From positions 60,136 to 124,135 of the forward strand of contig NZ_JEMF01000021.1 of NCBI RefSeq assembly GCF_000591415.1: DNA of 64,000 bases, written 5' to 3'. The stretch comes from Cobetia crustatorum (lineage in GTDB: Bacteria; Pseudomonadota; Gammaproteobacteria; Pseudomonadales; Halomonadaceae). A program made the translations under genes and the position numbers. The notes under the pieces were generated by a model. It saw only the letters and a program-made list of their open reading frames with translations. It had not been told where the DNA came from and searched no databases. Shown here piece after piece: positions 1 through 9,822 of this stretch; within the stretch, counting starts at the first letter, position 1; every line of letters begins with the position of its first letter.

Positions 1-166
1 CCATCATGATGTCGAAGTCTTCCCGCGATACCAGCTCCATACGATCAAAGGCACTGCGCATCACCCCCTGCACAGACTTCTGCAGCTCCTCCGGGCCATG
101 AGAGGCATCTTGCAGGCGCTCACCAATTTGCTGGGCCATCCGCCCGATGACGTCATTCTTGAACAT
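1..166 (-). CDS. ubiK: UbiK (YqiC/BMFP family) ubiquinone biosynthesis accessory factor, N-terminal part
   Basis: The gene reads leftward off the window edge, so only the first 55 residues are present. They include the segment LVSREDFD, which matches the LVSREEFD stretch of E. coli YqiC/UbiK, an accessory factor that helps assemble the soluble Ubi complex for the late aerobic steps of ubiquinone synthesis. The ATG at 164-166 is followed by MFKNDVIGRMAQQIGERLQD, a normal N-terminus for the family; a GAGG-like ribosome site lies just upstream. In pseudomonads this gene also sits divergent to glnK-amtB, which supports the call. Nothing looks odd; the 3' end is simply outside the window. Confidence 0.85.
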   Translation of the reverse strand, partial: MFKNDVIGRMAQQIGERLQDASHGPEELQKSVQGVMRSAFDRMELVSREDFDIMM

Positions 167-397
167 GCTTCACCTCAGACGTTGCGTGCCGATCGCCTGA
201 TGCCATCAGGGTCGACGCGGTAAAAAGGACACCCCCCTGATATATGGAGCGCCGGTTCTTGCTACAAGGATACGCAACCCGCTCGCAAGTCGCATGTTCA
301 GAACACACATCATGCCCGCACGCCTTCTGATGACCCTCTCAGATGACTCCCTCTGCACCATATTAGCGTTACCCCCTACGTCGAAAGGCGCAAGGCC

Positions 398-414
398 AGC
401 ACCAAAACAGTGCG
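398..414 (+). promoter_or_regulatory. NtrC (GlnG) binding site upstream of glnK
   Basis: The sequence AGCACCAAAACAGTGCG contains GCAC-N7-GTGC, the dyad of the NtrC consensus (TGCACCAAAATGGTGCA), differing only at the edges and at two central bases. It lies about 100 bp upstream of the sigma-54 element at 512-526, a typical enhancer distance. A second, poorer dyad beginning TGCACC is at 354-370. Confidence 0.7.
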
Positions 415-494
415 CCCTTGAGGGCATGCTCATTCGCCTCTTTTCTTCGTCGCGGAAATGGGCCGCTCTCAGTCAATGCAACTGAATGAGTTAA

Positions 495-941
<447 letters not shown>

Positions 942-973
942 TCACCGCGCACAATAATAAAGGAGAATCCCGC

Positions 974-2221
974 ATGAACGAGATCATCGAGGTCAAGTAC
1001 GCACTTGATACCTTCTACTTCCTGGTCTGTGGCGCACTCGTGCTGTGGATGGCCGCCGGCTTCGCCATGCTGGAAGCTGGCCTGGTACGCGCCAAGAACA
1101 CCACGGAAATTCTGACCAAGAACGTGGCTCTGTTCGCCATCGCCTGCACCATGTACATGGTGGTCGGCTATCACATCATGTACTCAAGCCCTGAAGGCGG
1201 TTTCCTGCCGAATCTGGGCTTCTTGATCGGCGCCGAGAATACTGCAGAAGACGCGCTCGCTTCCGGTGGCGACATTTACTACAGCGCCCGCTCCGACTTC
1301 TTCTTCCAGGTCGTGTTCGTAGCGACCGCCATGTCCATCGTTTCCGGTGCCGTTGCTGAGCGCATGAAGCTGTGGGCCTTCCTGTTGTTCGCCGTGGTCA
1401 TGACAGGCTTCATTTACCCGGTGCAGGGCTACTGGACCTGGGGTGGCGGCTTTTTGAGCGAAGCGGGCTTCAGTGACTTCGCCGGCTCCGGCATCGTGCA
1501 CATGGCAGGCGCTTCCGCCGCACTGGCAGGCGTGCTGCTACTGGGCGCTCGTCAGGGCAAGTACGGCAAGAATGGTGAGATTAATGCCATCCCGGGCTCC
1601 AACCTGCCACTGGCAACCCTGGGCACCTTCATCCTGTGGCTAGGGTGGTTGGGCTTCAATGGCGGCTCCGAGCTAGTGCTATCCAACATCGATGAGGCCA
1701 ATGCAGTCGCGCAAGTCTTCGTCAACACCAATGCTGCTGCCTCTGGTGGTGTCATCGCCGCCCTGGTGCTCGCTCGCCTGTGGTTCCGCAAGGCGGATCT
1801 GACCATGGCCCTCAACGGCGCACTGGCTGGCCTGGTCGCCATCACTGCTGGACCACTGACGCCGAGTATCGGTGAAGCTACGCTGATCGGGGCTGTCGGT
1901 GGTCTGCTGGTCGTGTTCGCTATCGTCGGCCTCGACAAGCTGAAAATCGATGATCCGGTCGGTGCCATCTCCGTCCACGGCGTCGTCGGCCTGTGGGGCC
2001 TGATGGCAGTACCGCTGACCAATAGTGATGCTACCTTCTCCGCACAGCTGCTGGGCGCCGCTACCATCTTCGCTTGGGTGTTCTTCGCAAGCCTGGTGGT
2101 ATGGATGATCATCAAAGTCACCATGGGCCTGCGCGTCACTGCAGAAGAAGAATACGAAGGCGTGGATCTGGCAGAATGTGGTATGGAGGCTTACCCGGAA
2201 TTCACCTCCAGCCGCAAGTAA
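974..2221 (+). CDS. amtB: Ammonium transporter AmtB
   Basis: A 415-residue Amt/Mep/Rh channel that conducts ammonia across the inner membrane as a homotrimer. About eleven hydrophobic spans are visible. The twin pore histidines are His176 (in GSGIVHMAGASAAL) and His335 (in ISVHGVVGLWG). The N-terminal signature GFAMLEAGLVRAKNT is present, and there is no extra cleavable leader like that of E. coli AmtB. The start at 974 has a strong AAGGAG ribosome site 8-10 bases upstream. It lies in an operon with glnK and is closed by a perfect hairpin terminator at 2251-2276. Unmodified GlnK should gate it. Family assignment is secure. Confidence 0.96.
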   Translation: MNEIIEVKYALDTFYFLVCGALVLWMAAGFAMLEAGLVRAKNTTEILTKNVALFAIACTMYMVVGYHIMYSSPEGGFLPNLGFLIGAENTAEDALASGGDIYYSARSDFFFQVVFVATAMSIVSGAVAERMKLWAFLLFAVVMTGFIYPVQGYWTWGGGFLSEAGFSDFAGSGIVHMAGASAALAGVLLLGARQGKYGKNGEINAIPGSNLPLATLGTFILWLGWLGFNGGSELVLSNIDEANAVAQVFVNTNAAASGGVIAALVLARLWFRKADLTMALNGALAGLVAITAGPLTPSIGEATLIGAVGGLLVVFAIVGLDKLKIDDPVGAISVHGVVGLWGLMAVPLTNSDATFSAQLLGAATIFAWVFFASLVVWMIIKVTMGLRVTAEEEYEGVDLAECGMEAYPEFTSSRK

Positions 2222-2710
<489 letters not shown>

Positions 2711-2760
2711 CGCCACGTTCTCGGAGCAGACACCTGTACTCTGATATTTCATGGCCAGAC

Positions 2761-2796
2761 AAAAAAACCGCAGGCCAATGGCCTGCGGTTTTTTTG
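2761..2796. terminator. Bidirectional terminator between second PII gene and fpr
   Basis: The stem CCGCAGGCC/GGCCTGCGG (2768-2776 with 2780-2788) is flanked by seven A on the left and seven T on the right, so it can end transcription of the PII gene (+) and of fpr (-). Confidence 0.9.
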
Positions 2797-2852
2797 TGCT
2801 ATCCGACAACTTACTTCTCAATCGTTACTGTTTGCCTACCAGTTCTCGATCA

Positions 2853-3629
2853 TCACTTCTCGACAAAGGCACGCTCAATCACGTAATCACCCGGCACGCC
2901 CATCTTCGGTGAGATGGCAAAGCCACGGGTATCCAGCATGGCACTGATGTCGTCCAGCATCGCCGGGCTGCCACAGATCATGGCGCGGTCACGCTTCGGG
3001 TCCAACGGCGGCAGACCAATATCTTCGAACAGCTTGCCGCTTTCCACCAGATCAGTGATACGGCCCTGATTGCGAAACTCCTCGCGGGTCACTGTCGGGT
3101 AGTAGATCAGCTTCTCCGCGATATCTTCACCAAGATATTCGTGCTTCGGCAGCTCTTGCGCGATCACATCGGCATAAGCCAGCTCAGAGACGTGACGCAC
3201 ACCGTGCATCAGAATGATCTTGTTGTAGCGCTCATAGGTCTCCGGGTCCTGAATGACGCTCAGGAAGGGCGCAAGGCCCGTACCGGTGGAGAACAGGTAA
3301 AGGTTCTCACCCGGTAGCAGATCATCCAGTACCAGCGTGCCTGTCGGCTTGCGGGACACCATGATCTGATCGCCCGGCTTGAGGTGCTGCAGGCGAGAAG
3401 TCAGCGGGCCGTCCTGCACCTTGATGGAGAAGAATTCCAGGTGCTCTTCGTAGTTCGGGCTGGCAATCGAATAGGCGCGCATCAGTGGCTTGCCTTCGAC
3501 TTCCAGACCAATCATCACGAACTGGCCGTTCTTGAAGCGCAGGCTATCTTCACGCTGTGTGCGGAAGCTGAATAGCGAGTCATTCCAATGATGGACGTCG
3601 ATGACTTCTGTCGTGGTCAGGCTGCTCAC
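2853..3629 (-). CDS. fpr: Ferredoxin/flavodoxin-NADP+ reductase
   Basis: A 258-residue FAD-dependent reductase that passes electrons between NADPH and ferredoxin or flavodoxin; in pseudomonads it is part of the superoxide response. Visible motifs are the FAD-binding RAYSIASPN (about residues 51-59), the NADP-binding STGTGLAPF, and the C-terminal GDYVIERAFVEK, all nearly identical to Pseudomonas Fpr. The start is a GTG at 3627-3629, giving MSSLTTTEVIDVHHWNDS and the usual 258-residue length, with GGGAGG six bases upstream; an ATG at 3686 adds 19 unrelated residues. It is divergent from a finR homologue, its known activator in Pseudomonas. Confidence 0.95.
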   Translation of the reverse strand: MSSLTTTEVIDVHHWNDSLFSFRTQREDSLRFKNGQFVMIGLEVEGKPLMRAYSIASPNYEEHLEFFSIKVQDGPLTSRLQHLKPGDQIMVSRKPTGTLVLDDLLPGENLYLFSTGTGLAPFLSVIQDPETYERYNKIILMHGVRHVSELAYADVIAQELPKHEYLGEDIAEKLIYYPTVTREEFRNQGRITDLVESGKLFEDIGLPPLDPKRDRAMICGSPAMLDDISAMLDTRGFAISPKMGVPGDYVIERAFVEK

Positions 3630-3903
3630 TTGATGCCTCCCGGGGCACTGCCCCTCAAATTCAATATTCACTATTGGAATAAACAAATAACAGCTTATGA
3701 CCCAATGAACTATGCGACGATTGTAGTCACTTGCGGGTTATGCGTTAAATGGTTTATCTGGATATAGGTTATCTATTTTATCAATATTGATTGCGAATGA
3801 ATCTTATTTCAACCTTGTGATGGCAATAAACCTTCCGTAACAGCGATTTCTCGCGTTGCGCCCGTCACCACACTATCTACCTACGTGCGTCATAGGAGGC
3901 AAA
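3630..3903. promoter_or_regulatory. fpr-finR divergent promoter region
   Basis: This 274-base AT-rich gap between fpr and finR must hold both promoters and the FinR operator. The clearest dyad is ATCAATATTGAT at 3780-3791, a perfect 12-bp palindrome next to TATCTATTTTATC. A LysR-type T-N11-A site is plausible here, but I cannot single one out. Confidence 0.5.
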
Positions 3904-4875
3904 ATGCGCTACAGCCTGCGTCAGCTGGCCGTCTTTGTCGCCGTGGCTCGCCACGACAACGTGTCATTGGCCGCTGAAAGCCTGGCCATGTCGCAATCCG
4001 CTGCCAGCACGGCATTGGCAGAGCTGGAGCGTCAGTTCGACTGTCGGTTATTCGATCGTCACGGCAAGCGTCTGCGCCTCAATGGGCTGGGACGCGAGCT
4101 GCTGCCCAAAGCCATCGCGCTGCTCGATCAAGCCGAAGAGCTTGAGCAACTGCTCGGGCAGCAAGACGCGACTGGCTCACTGGAAATTGGCGCCACACTG
4201 ACCATCGGTAACTATCTCGCACCACAGATCATCGGCAGCTTTCTGACCCAGCACCCCGCAAGCCGCGTCGAGCTGCACGTACACAACACACATCAACTGA
4301 TCGACAAGCTGGTGAACTTCGAGCTCGATATCGGCCTGATAGAAGGGGAGGTAGAACATCCGCTGCTGGAAGAGGCGCACTGGGTCAGCGACCGATTGAG
4401 CATCTTCTGTGCGCCCTCACACCCACTAGCGCAGGGGCTGGCGCAGGGACTGTCCCAAGAGGGCATCACCCTGGACCGACTACTCGCCACCCACTGGATC
4501 ATGCGTGAGAGAGGCTCCGGCACGCGCAGCACCTTTGAGCAGGCCTTGCGCCCGCACCTTGACGGCCCATCGACCAGTGTCGCCCAGCGGCTCGACATCA
4601 TGCTGGAGCTGGAGCATACCGAAGCCATCAAGCGCGCAGTAGAAGCCGGCCTGGGCATTGGGTGCATCTCTCGTCTCGCGCTGCGTGACGCCTTCCGGCG
4701 TGGCAGCCTGATCGAGATTCCCACGCCCTGGCTGGAGCTCACTCGCGCCTATCGCTTCGTGCATCACCGTGACCGCTTCATCACCCAAGCCATGCGCGAG
4801 TTTGTCGCAAGTTGTCGTACATTGAGCGGCTCTGCCTCGCGCAGTGACGAGATCGTACTCCCACAGGTGTTGTAA
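3904..4875 (+). CDS. finR: LysR-family regulator, FinR-like
   Basis: A 323-residue LysR-type transcription factor. The N-terminal winged helix-turn-helix covers about residues 1-60 (MRYSLRQLAVFVAVARHDNV, then SQSAASTALAELERQF), and the ligand-binding domain begins near LEIGATLTIGNYLAP. The text matches Pseudomonas FinR closely (NFELDIGLIEGE, ERGSGTRSTFEQAL). The ATG at 3904 has AGGAGG seven bases upstream. FinR activates fpr under superoxide stress in Pseudomonas, and the divergent placement here is the same. Other targets of FinR are known in pseudomonads; none is evident in this window. Confidence 0.88.
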   Translation: MRYSLRQLAVFVAVARHDNVSLAAESLAMSQSAASTALAELERQFDCRLFDRHGKRLRLNGLGRELLPKAIALLDQAEELEQLLGQQDATGSLEIGATLTIGNYLAPQIIGSFLTQHPASRVELHVHNTHQLIDKLVNFELDIGLIEGEVEHPLLEEAHWVSDRLSIFCAPSHPLAQGLAQGLSQEGITLDRLLATHWIMRERGSGTRSTFEQALRPHLDGPSTSVAQRLDIMLELEHTEAIKRAVEAGLGIGCISRLALRDAFRRGSLIEIPTPWLELTRAYRFVHHRDRFITQAMREFVASCRTLSGSASRSDEIVLPQVL

Positions 4876-4911
4876 ATCAGCTATTTACAAGAGAGTGAGT
4901 ACCCACATACA

Positions 4912-4943
4912 AAACACTACCGAGCAGCTGCTCAGTAGTGTTT
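4912..4943. terminator. Inverted repeat after finR, probable terminator
   Basis: A 32-base near-perfect palindrome (AAACACTACCGAGCAG then its complement with one mismatch, centre CAGCTG) lies 37 bases past the finR stop. It ends in TTT only, so termination is likely but not strong; it may also serve the facing gene at 5026. Confidence 0.6.
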
Positions 4944-5025
4944 CTAACATGCTATCCGAAGACTCAAGCCTTCTCTCGATGGCTAACATGCATGCTAGCC
5001 ACTCATTACTTATAGCGTTCAGTAG

Positions 5026-5454
5026 TCAGTGCCGGAAGCCAGTCAAGCGCGCCTTGATCTGGTCTGCACTCTCATGGGAAAGATCCTTGTCGAGCGTCTC
5101 AATGACTAGCTTGGCCACCGACTTGTCTAGCTTGTCACGCAAGACACCGAGAAAGCTGGGAGCCGCTGCGATAATCAGTTCATCAAACTTGCCGCCATTG
5201 GCGGCCTGCTTGAGATAATGAGCCACCTCTTTGGCGAAGAAAGCCTGATGTTTATCGGAGGTGGCGCCGTCATCACCTGTCTGGTGGAGACTTCCGTGTC
5301 CACCACTGGACTCACCCTTACCGCCGGTTCTCAAGTCGCCAGTATGCTGACGACTCTCTGGATGGACGAGGCTTTCCACTTCGGTGATCTTACCAGCAGT
5401 ACGGGCAAAAACACGGGCACGAGCGGCATCGGCAGCAACGATGTAAGTAACCAT
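5026..5454 (-). CDS. Host-attachment-family protein (Host_attach domain)
   Basis: A 142-residue soluble protein that resembles the family named after a protein needed for bacterial attachment to host cells (Agrobacterium AtsE type; Pfam Host_attach). Typical traits are the N-terminal TYIVAADAARARVFAR, a charged Gly/His-rich middle (about residues 45-68), and DELIIAAAPSFLGVLRDKLDK in the second half, which resembles the eRF1/baeRF fold. No signal peptide or membrane span. The family is widespread in free-living bacteria, and the name should not be read as proof of host association. It stands alone, facing finR. Biochemical function is unknown. Confidence 0.8.
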   Translation of the reverse strand: MVTYIVAADAARARVFARTAGKITEVESLVHPESRQHTGDLRTGGKGESSGGHGSLHQTGDDGATSDKHQAFFAKEVAHYLKQAANGGKFDELIIAAAPSFLGVLRDKLDKSVAKLVIETLDKDLSHESADQIKARLTGFRH

Positions 5455-5769
5455 TTACACACTCCCTATCTCTTGCGAGGCGTTAGTGATGAAGCAGGTA
5501 ACAACTCTCTTTCGCGTTCATTAAAAGGACATGCTGCCGACACAGCACACATTCAACCCCGAAGAATGTCCCCCCCCCATTTGCTAGCCAGACTCACAAC
5601 ACGTACAGAACCAGTTCGCCATCACGCCAAGCCGCCGACACCAACGTCGCCGCTCCCGGACATGACGTAACTGGCGGAGTGCGTGCTAACATCCGCCCAT
5701 CGCCAGCTTCGGCCTGCTTTCTACCCTCTGGCCCTATTCATCTCGCTGTTATTTCCCGGAGAATTTCCG
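5455..5769. other. Intergenic gap without a gene
   Basis: This 315-base divergent gap between the host-attachment gene and the small membrane protein gene contains a run of nine C (5570-5578) and no convincing ORF. Promoters for both neighbours must be here, but I see no clear consensus elements. Confidence 0.4.
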
Positions 5770-6303
5770 ATGCGCAATCTACTCCTGATGCGCCACCCGC
5801 TGCCCCGCCGCGTGCTGGTCACTGCTCATCTCATGCTTCAGTTGGGCCTGCTAGCTGCCGCTACTGGCTGGACTCTGCAGCACCTCACGCCGATCGGCCC
5901 TGATAACTCGCTACTGGTCCAATGGCCGGTACTGGCACAGGGTATCGGCGGCTTTCTGCTGGCCTTCGTGCTGATTCGCCTGTTGTTCGAGCTGATGATG
6001 TCGCCCCACCACTTGGTAAGCGCACGCGGCTCCCTTCCGACACTGGATGCCGCAGCGCTGGTCACTCGCTCTATTTCACGCCGTCCCGCAGTGCATGACA
6101 ACGATGATAGCTGGGTTGGCAAGCCGCGCAGCGTTACCTGGCCACGTGAAGGCGAGGAAGTACCGACGGAGCCCAGCCCTGCGACTGCCGCACCGCGTAC
6201 GACGGCTCCAGCCAAGCCTCAGGAACCGAGTCTGGGTAACGATACTGAGTTACCTACAACGGTGGACGAGCAACCTACTAGTCGCACCGAGCCCAGCCTA
6301 TAA
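5770..6303 (+). CDS. Hypothetical membrane protein with two spans and a Pro/Thr/Glu-rich tail
   Basis: I do not recognise this 177-residue protein. It begins with a basic segment (MRNLLLMRHPLPRRVLV), then a hydrophobic span at about residues 16-36, a short loop, and a second span at about residues 52-77 ending in FELMM. The last 95 residues are low-complexity and rich in Pro, Thr, Glu and Ala, and should be disordered. The ATG at 5770 has CGGAG seven bases upstream; a GTG at 5683 in frame would add 29 residues without a ribosome site. It has its own terminators downstream and no operon partner. The two-helix plus disordered-tail layout suggests a membrane anchor or adaptor, but this is a guess. 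Confidence 0.65.
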   Translation: MRNLLLMRHPLPRRVLVTAHLMLQLGLLAAATGWTLQHLTPIGPDNSLLVQWPVLAQGIGGFLLAFVLIRLLFELMMSPHHLVSARGSLPTLDAAALVTRSISRRPAVHDNDDSWVGKPRSVTWPREGEEVPTEPSPATAAPRTTAPAKPQEPSLGNDTELPTTVDEQPTSRTEPSL

Positions 6304-6308
6304 AGGCC

Positions 6309-6345
6309 AATCAAGTATGTGGCCACTCACTTACTTGATTGTTTT
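6309..6345 (+). terminator. Terminator after the hypothetical membrane protein gene
   Basis: AATCAAGTA and TACTTGATT form a 9-bp stem around a 13-14 base loop, followed by GTTTTTT. It starts six bases after the stop codon. Confidence 0.75.
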
Positions 6346-6356
6346 TTCACCATGGA

Positions 6357-6389
6357 AAAGCCCCGCGTGAAATTCACGCGGGGCTTTTT
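6357..6389. terminator. Bidirectional terminator facing aapP
   Basis: AAGCCCCGCGTGA pairs with TCACGCGGGGCTT around AAT, with AAAA on the left and TTTTT on the right. It should end the leftward aap operon transcript and back up the previous terminator. Confidence 0.85.
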
Positions 6390-6451
6390 GCTTTTCAGCG
6401 CACACCAGGTGCAGCTGATATGGCTCTTCTTGGCTTGGGGCTTGGCTTGGA

Positions 6452-7231
6452 TCAGTGCCCCAATATCTGACTCAGGAACAACTGGGTACGCTCCGATTGA
6501 GGATTGTTGAAGAACGGTTCGGGTGCGTTCTCCTCAATGATCTGCCCCTGATCCATGAAGATGACCCGATCTGCCACTGTCTTGGCGAATCCCATCTCGT
6601 GGGTCACACACAACATGGTCATGCCTTCATTGGCGAGCTCAACCATGACATCCAGCACTTCCTTGATCATTTCCGGATCCAGCGCTGAGGTCGGTTCATC
6701 GAACAGCATCACTTCCGGGCTCAGGCATAGCGAGCGCGCAATCGCCACTCGCTGCTGCTGGCCTCCTGACAGCTGACCGGGAAATTTATGCGCCTGGTCA
6801 GCGATACGTACGCGCTCCAGATACTGCATCGCTTCAGCCTCAGCTTCCTTGCGCGGGCGCTTTTGTACCCAGATCGGGGCCAGGCAGCAGTTCTCCAGCA
6901 CTGTCAGATGCGGGAACAGATTGAAGTGCTGGAACACCATGCCGACGTTACGGCGGATCGCTTCGATCTGCTTGATGTCCTGGGTCAGCGGCATGCCATT
7001 GACCACGATATCGCCTTCTTGGTGTTCCTCGAGATGATTGATACAACGGATCATCGTCGACTTGCCCGAGCCTGATGGCCCGCAAATGACGATACGCTCA
7101 CCCTTGCGCACGCTCAGGTTGATATCGCGCAGTACGTGGAAGTCGCCGTACCACTTGTTGAGTCCCTTGAGTTCGATCATCGGGCGCTCGTTGTCAGTGG
7201 TGTTATCTCGGGAAGCGGTTGTTGTTGTCAT
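6452..7231 (-). CDS. aapP: General L-amino acid ABC transporter, ATP-binding subunit AapP
   Basis: A 259-residue ABC ATPase of the polar amino acid (PAAT) class. All motifs are intact: Walker [11 protein letters not shown]-loop in [11 protein letters not shown], signature LSGGQQQR, Walker [13 protein letters not shown] and the switch His in CVTHEMGF. It is the last gene of aapJQMP, 25 bases after aapM, and powers uptake through the AapQ-AapM channel at the inner membrane. The first 17 residues (to [16 protein letters not shown]) are a short polar extension; an internal ATG just before IELKG is an alternative start. Confidence 0.95.
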   Translation of the reverse strand: MTTTTASRDNTTDNERPMIELKGLNKWYGDFHVLRDINLSVRKGERIVICGPSGSGKSTMIRCINHLEEHQEGDIVVNGMPLTQDIKQIEAIRRNVGMVFQHFNLFPHLTVLENCCLAPIWVQKRPRKEAEAEAMQYLERVRIADQAHKFPGQLSGGQQQRVAIARSLCLSPEVMLFDEPTSALDPEMIKEVLDVMVELANEGMTMLCVTHEMGFAKTVADRVIFMDQGQIIEENAPEPFFNNPQSERTQLFLSQILGH

Positions 7232-7256
7232 GATAAGAGTTTCCTTGGCGCCGTGA

Positions 7257-8381
7257 TCAGCGCTTCTTGTGACCGGTATGCAGCAGGCGCTCGAGATACT
7301 GGCTGTAGCGAGACATGCTGAAACAGAAGACCCAGAAGATCAGCGCCACGAAGGCGTACCCCTCGATGGAATATCCCAGCCACTTGGGATCCGCCAAACC
7401 AGCCTGCACGATGGCCAGCAGGTCAAAGAGCCCAATAATCAGTACTAGCGAGGTGTCTTTGAATAGAGCAATGAAGGTATTCACGATGCCGGGAATCATC
7501 AGCTTGAGTGCCTGAGGCAACACAATCAGCCCCATGTTGCGCCAATAGCCCAATCCCAAGGCCACACCCGCTTCCGTCTGCCCATTGGGAATCGCCTGCA
7601 GGCCGCCACGTACTACCTCAGCCATATAGGCACTCTGGAACAAGGTAATACCGATCAACGCGCGTACCAGCTTGTCCAGATTGACTTCGCCTGGTACGAA
7701 CAGTGGCAGCATCACCGAGGCCATGAACAGCACGGTGATCAGCGGCACGCCGCGCCAGAACTCGATGAACACCACGCAGATGCTCTTGACGATCGGCATG
7801 TCGGAGCGGCGTCCCATCGCCAGCAGAATCCCCATCGGTAGTGCCGCCACGATGCCGACAACCGCCAGCACCAGCGTCAGCATCAAGCCACCCCACTCGT
7901 GGGTACCCACTACCTCAAGCCCAAAGCTGCCACCGTGCAACAGGAAGAAGGCAATGAAAGGGAACACCGCCAGCGTGGCAATGGCGACCAGCCCTTTGAC
8001 AGGCATGTTCGGAATTGCCAACCAGGCCACCAACGCTGCGAAGATGGCAAAGACGATATCGACTCGCCAAGTCAGCTCTTCTGGATAGAATCCATAGATG
8101 AACTGATCGAGGCGTGCACTGATGAAGACCCAGCAGGCGCCTTCACCCGTGCAATCGGCACGTGTCGTTCCACTCCAGTTTGCATCGATCAATGCCCATT
8201 GCAGGCTAGGCACGATCAGCAGATAGATGAGATAGCACGCAAATAGGGTAAACAGCGTGTTGATCGGTCCGGCAAATAGATTGGTACGTAGCCAGGCAAT
8301 CGTCCCGATGCTGTCGCTCGGTGCCGAGCGTGCATCGATCATTTTTTCGGTAACCCGTGAAGGGGTCTTTTCAATCGACAT
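7257..8381 (-). CDS. aapM: General L-amino acid ABC transporter, permease AapM
   Basis: A 374-residue inner-membrane permease with about eight hydrophobic spans and the EAA loop [18 protein letters not shown] that contacts the ATPase. The long insert between the first spans, with cysteines in DCTGEGACW, is usual for AapM/BztC proteins and distinguishes them from short HisM-type permeases. It follows aapQ by 10 bases and precedes aapP by 25. The start ATG at 8381 gives a polar N-terminal stretch before the first span. Confidence 0.93.
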   Translation of the reverse strand: MSIEKTPSRVTEKMIDARSAPSDSIGTIAWLRTNLFAGPINTLFTLFACYLIYLLIVPSLQWALIDANWSGTTRADCTGEGACWVFISARLDQFIYGFYPEELTWRVDIVFAIFAALVAWLAIPNMPVKGLVAIATLAVFPFIAFFLLHGGSFGLEVVGTHEWGGLMLTLVLAVVGIVAALPMGILLAMGRRSDMPIVKSICVVFIEFWRGVPLITVLFMASVMLPLFVPGEVNLDKLVRALIGITLFQSAYMAEVVRGGLQAIPNGQTEAGVALGLGYWRNMGLIVLPQALKLMIPGIVNTFIALFKDTSLVLIIGLFDLLAIVQAGLADPKWLGYSIEGYAFVALIFWVFCFSMSRYSQYLERLLHTGHKKR

Positions 8382-8391
8382 GGGCAGACCC

Positions 8392-9582
8392 TCAGCGCTC
8401 GACCAACGCCATACGGGCGTTGAACCAGTTCATGAACATGGAGACCAGCAGACTGATGGTCAGATATACCAACATCGTCATGGCTATGACTTCGATGGCC
8501 TGACCGGTCTGATTGAGCGTGGTGCCGGCAAATACCGAGACCAGGTCCGGGTAGCCAATGGCAGTCGCCAGCGACGAGTTCTTGATCAGGTTCAGGTACT
8601 GGCTGGTCAGCGGCGGAATGATGACGCGCAGTGCCTGTGGCACGACCACCAGACGCAGCGTCATGCTGTTTGTCAGTGATAGCGCACGCGAGACCTCTGT
8701 CTGCCCATGCGGTACTGCCTCGATGCCTGAACGCACAATTTCAGCAATGAAAGCAGCGGTATAGACCGACAGTGCCACCCATAACGCGAGGAATTCAGGA
8801 ACAACCGTAATACCGCCACGGAAGTTGAAGCCCTTGAGCTCCGGCAGCTCCCACGTCAACGGCATTCCCATGACCACAAAGACCAGCAGCGGTACGCCGA
8901 TGATAATCCCCAGTGAGATCCAGCCAGCCGGTAGACGCTGCCCTGTCTGGGCCTGACGCTGACGATTCCAGTAGATGAAGACGCCGCTGGCCACGATAGC
9001 CAGTACAAAGACCGCCAGCACGACGGAGAAGCCTGCTCCTGCGATCGGCGCTGGCACATACAGCCCGCGCACATTGAGGAAGATAGCCTCGCCCAGCGAT
9101 AGCGAGCCACGCGGACTTGGCAGTGCCCGCAAGACCGCGAAGTACCAGAAGAAGATCTGTAGCAGTAGCGGGATATTGCGGAAAATCTCGATATAGACCG
9201 CAGCCAGCTTGGAGATAAGCCAGTTGGGCGATAAACGGGCGACCCCCATGACGAAACCAATCACGGTCGCCGCAATCACGCCCAAGGCCGAGATAAGCAG
9301 GGTATTGAGCAGGCCGACGATAAAGGTATCGCCGTAGGTGGACTGCTCGGAATAATCGATCAGGCTTTGCAGAATGCCGAAGCCTGCGGTGTTATCAAGA
9401 AACGCAAAGCCGGTGGTGATACCACGGCTTTCAAGATTGGTCAGGGTGTTGCTGACGATCAGCGCCAGCACTCCGAACACGCCTCCCAGCATCAACAGCT
9501 GAAAGATCAGTGCTCGCTTGGCCGGGTCACGCCAGAAAGGCGGTTTGACCTTGGCCGGCGGGCGAGAAGCAGGGTGTGTCAT
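8392..9582 (-). CDS. aapQ: General L-amino acid ABC transporter, permease AapQ
   Basis: A 396-residue permease, partner of AapM in the heterodimeric channel. It has an N-terminal cytoplasmic segment with KPPFWRDPAKRALIFQ, several membrane spans, and the EAA loop EIVRSGIEAVPHGQTEVSRAL. The NSMTLRLVVVPQALR segment that follows is typical of the family. The ATG at 9582 has GGAG about nine bases upstream. It is separated from aapJ by 240 bases that contain stem-loops, so the permease genes are probably expressed at a lower level than the binding protein. Confidence 0.93.
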   Translation of the reverse strand: MTHPASRPPAKVKPPFWRDPAKRALIFQLLMLGGVFGVLALIVSNTLTNLESRGITTGFAFLDNTAGFGILQSLIDYSEQSTYGDTFIVGLLNTLLISALGVIAATVIGFVMGVARLSPNWLISKLAAVYIEIFRNIPLLLQIFFWYFAVLRALPSPRGSLSLGEAIFLNVRGLYVPAPIAGAGFSVVLAVFVLAIVASGVFIYWNRQRQAQTGQRLPAGWISLGIIIGVPLLVFVVMGMPLTWELPELKGFNFRGGITVVPEFLALWVALSVYTAAFIAEIVRSGIEAVPHGQTEVSRALSLTNSMTLRLVVVPQALRVIIPPLTSQYLNLIKNSSLATAIGYPDLVSVFAGTTLNQTGQAIEVIAMTMLVYLTISLLVSMFMNWFNARMALVER

Positions 9583-9690
9583 ACAGGCAATCTCCGCCGG
9601 AAAGCTATGTGACTTCTGCCTGCCACCCTGTCGAGCGGCAGATCAGTTATCTCTCAGCACTCGGTGAATGGCTCAAACGGTCACGATGGG

Positions 9691-9754
9691 TAAGGCAGGC
9701 GGTGCCTTAATGACACTGACCAGGGAAGATAGCTTGGCGGCCATCTCTCCCTGG
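9691..9754 (-). other. Stem-loops between aapJ and aapQ
   Basis: Two hairpins lie in the gap between the binding-protein and permease genes: TAAGGCA/TGCCTTA around GGCGG (9691-9709) and CCAGGGA/TCCCTGG with a 21-base apical part (9720-9754). Neither has a T-tract on the minus strand. Such elements commonly stabilise the upstream binding-protein mRNA or partly terminate it. Confidence 0.5.
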
Positions 9755-9822
9755 CCAGCGTCCTTGCTCAGCCTGCTGCACAAGACAGAGAACCCACTTC
9801 ACGTCATGAAGCGGTCAGTGGG

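Noticed and set aside
354..370. Second NtrC dyad upstream of glnK
   Set aside because: Only the left half TGCACC fits; the right half reads GCGT. Kept as a note with the region but not called as a site.
5570..5578. Run of nine C in a noncoding gap
   Set aside because: No ORF or structure depends on it; probably a plain homopolymer, possibly miscounted.
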